A DNA stretch of 64,000 bases from Kribbella jiaozuonensis (lineage in GTDB: Bacteria > Actinomycetota > Actinomycetes > Propionibacteriales > Kribbellaceae): NCBI RefSeq assembly GCF_005233875.1, contig NZ_SZPZ01000001.1:620001-684000 (forward strand), in the 5' to 3' direction. Made by a program: the position numbers and the translations under genes. The notes under the pieces were generated by a model. It worked only from the letters and a program-made list of their open reading frames with translations, was not told the origin of the DNA and made no database searches. This document shows positions 62,528-64,000 of this stretch, one piece after another. Position 1 is the stretch's first letter. Each line of letters opens with the position of its first letter.

Positions 62528-64000
62528 CTACGCGTCAGCTAGTCGCGTGCGGCGGCGTCGGCGTGCGGCGCCTAGGAGGACGATTCCGAGGGTGAGGAGG
62601 GCGGCTGCTCCGCCGATTGCCAGGCCTCGACGGAAGCCCGGTGGGATGAAGGTGCAGTCGATGCGGTCCGCGCTGCCTGTCAGCGGTACGGCGACCAGGC
62701 CGCCGTAATCGCGCGGTACCTGCGACTTCCCCCCGCCCACCGAGCACATCCACCCGTCGATCTTCGGTACGGCGACCACGGCGTACCCCGTGCTGCCAGG
62801 ACGCAAAGTCGCATGCAACGCATGCCCGCCGGCCTCCACATCGCTGGCTCCGCTCTCGCGTAGCCGTCGGATTGCCTTGGCCAGGGCCTGGTGGTTGAGA
62901 CAGCCGATCGCGCTGTGCGGTGGGATGCCCTGCGGGTCCTCGCCGAAGTTGAGTTCGATCAGCACCACCCCGGTCTTCGGGACGGACCCGAGCCCGATCA
63001 TCGCGCTGCTCGTATTGATCCCCGGCCGCCGCGTCGCGCTCAGTTCGTGCCACTGCCCGTCCGCCAGCCGAGCCCGTCCGCCGACCCGTGGCATGAACAG
63101 GTACGCCGACGTACCAGGTGTGCACGCCGCGACCAGCTTCACGTCGCCGGTCTCGAACCGTGTGCCCTTGTACTTCGGTACTTCGTACACCGTGCTCCCG
63201 AGCAGCCGCTCCTGGATCGCGTACGCGTTCGGGGCCTCGGTATCGGCCGGGACCGTTTCACCGAGCCGTCGCCGGACGGTGACGAGTGGCGGCGCATCGG
63301 ACCGGGTGATGTCCGGCTGGCCAGTCCCGACGAGCCGCATCCGCGCCCCGACCGCGAAGATCGCGTCGGTGACCGGGTTGTCGAGGGTGCGCGACGCGCG
63401 ACCGTACCCGGACCAGCCGAAACCGAGGCTGGTCAGCGTCTCGTTGGTCGACTGCGGCAACAGGCTGCTGTACAGGCCGGCGCCTTGCCCGCCGAGCAAC
63501 ATCGGGTCGTTCGGCGTGATCGACGTACCCGGCTCGGTCCGGTACGCCGGCCAACGGCCCGCCGCCCGAAGCGCGTCGTACCGCGCTGTCTGCTTGTCGT
63601 CCCACGCCGCGGCCGACGCGCCGAGCACCCGCCCGCGCCGCTCGTCGGTGACCACCGCGGACCAGGTCGTCTCGACGGCCACAACCGCAAGCAGTGCGGC
63701 GAATGCAGCCGCTACCGGCCACTTGACCCGCCGGGTGACAGTGAACCGCCGCAGCGTCCAAATGGTGCCGAACGCAACCAAAGTCGCGACTCCGGACATG
63801 ATCAGCGCGAACCGCCAGTGCCGGGTCAGCAGCGTGCTGCCGTCGGACAGTACGGCGATCAGCGCCAGCAACGCAGCCCCGCCGAGCAAGGCGATCGGGC
63901 CGGGCAGCTTGTGCGACACGGAGACCCACGCGATCACCACGATCACGCCGCAGAGCACGAACGCCTCGCGGTACTGGCTGCCGTTCGGGGTGTCGAACGC
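62528..64000 (-). CDS. YfhO-family integral membrane protein (truncated by window edge)
   Basis: At least 490 residues without a start in the window. It has hydrophobic segments near the beginning (VIVVIAWVSVSHKLPGPIALLGGAALLALIAVLS, in two parts VIVVIAWVSV and ALLALIAVLS), a span near the end (GLAIGGAAALLTLGIVLLG) and a long extracytoplasmic beta-rich part with GWMCSVGGGK. YfhO-like proteins assist glycosyl transfer to wall polymers in the prototypes; the same role here is inferred from the fold only. The N-terminal membrane segments lie beyond 64000. Confidence 0.7.
   Translation of the reverse strand, partial: AFDTPNGSQYREAFVLCGVIVVIAWVSVSHKLPGPIALLGGAALLALIAVLSDGSTLLTRHWRFALIMSGVATLVAFGTIWTLRRFTVTRRVKWPVAAAFAALLAVVAVETTWSAVVTDERRGRVLGASAAAWDDKQTARYDALRAAGRWPAYRTEPGTSITPNDPMLLGGQGAGLYSSLLPQSTNETLTSLGFGWSGYGRASRTLDNPVTDAIFAVGARMRLVGTGQPDITRSDAPPLVTVRRRLGETVPADTEAPNAYAIQERLLGSTVYEVPKYKGTRFETGDVKLVAACTPGTSAYLFMPRVGGRARLADGQWHELSATRRPGINTSSAMIGLGSVPKTGVVLIELNFGEDPQGIPPHSAIGCLNHQALAKAIRRLRESGASDVEAGGHALHATLRPGSTGYAVVAVPKIDGWMCSVGGGKSQVPRDYGGLVAVPLTGSADRIDCTFIPPGFRRGLAIGGAAALLTLGIVLLGAARRRRRTRLADA

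Overview
The window is about 70% GC with actinobacterial codon use, many GTG starts and several promoters that place the transcription start on the start codon. The gene order mshA-ybjN-gpmA followed by phoU/senX3/regX3, then carD-ispD-ispF and cysS-rlmB, is a core actinobacterial order. The mix of streptogrisin-type proteases, lipoprotein sugar binding proteins, DUF2207 proteins and a polylysine-type synthetase suggests a soil actinomycete of the Propionibacteriales/Kribbella type. That genus-level guess is an inference.

Layout. Positions 1-2742 carry a truncated MmyB-like regulator, mycothiol glycosyltransferase mshA, a YbjN protein and phosphoglycerate mutase. Positions 2743-4950 form a small anomalous island: a 102-bp tandem repeat, an orphan HEPN-like protein of lower GC, and on the minus strand a tRNA in permuted order (T arm before D arm) that appears to be embedded in a group I intron. 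Positions 4951-8868 carry a secreted protein, phoU, and the phosphate two-component pair senX3-regX3 with a PHO box between them. Positions 8900-12662 carry an iron-box-controlled siderophore binding protein, a lipoprotein and carD-ispD-ispF.

Positions 12663-37196 look like an accessory block inserted between ispF and cysS. It contains a nitrilase/LysR pair, an M1 peptidase fused translationally to a Pls-type membrane NRPS (probable epsilon-poly-lysine synthetase), a broken NmrA gene with an AraC regulator, and a large envelope cluster. The cluster holds FHA protein, Ser/Thr kinase, four neutral zinc metallopeptidases and two DUF2207 membrane proteins, with two of the peptidases divergent from the two DUF2207 genes. 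A C39 peptidase, a GNAT enzyme and a GH25 lysozyme follow.

Positions 37197-49499 return to cysS-rlmB, then two paralogous secreted S1 proteases, a TetR-controlled acyl-CoA dehydrogenase/SDR/Nudix operon, galactonate dehydratase, a PHD/VapC toxin-antitoxin pair, two decayed genes (a sigma factor and its partner), a DUF4032 protein and a LacI regulator. Positions 49674-54495 are an alpha-glucoside ABC importer plus GH13 glucosidase, probably controlled by that LacI protein. Positions 54488-58241 are a CsoR-controlled copper export operon. Positions 58298-62520 contain three arrays of a 173-bp repeat, one in direct and two in inverted orientation, around an NTF2-like gene and an ABC exporter. 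The window ends inside a YfhO-type membrane protein gene.
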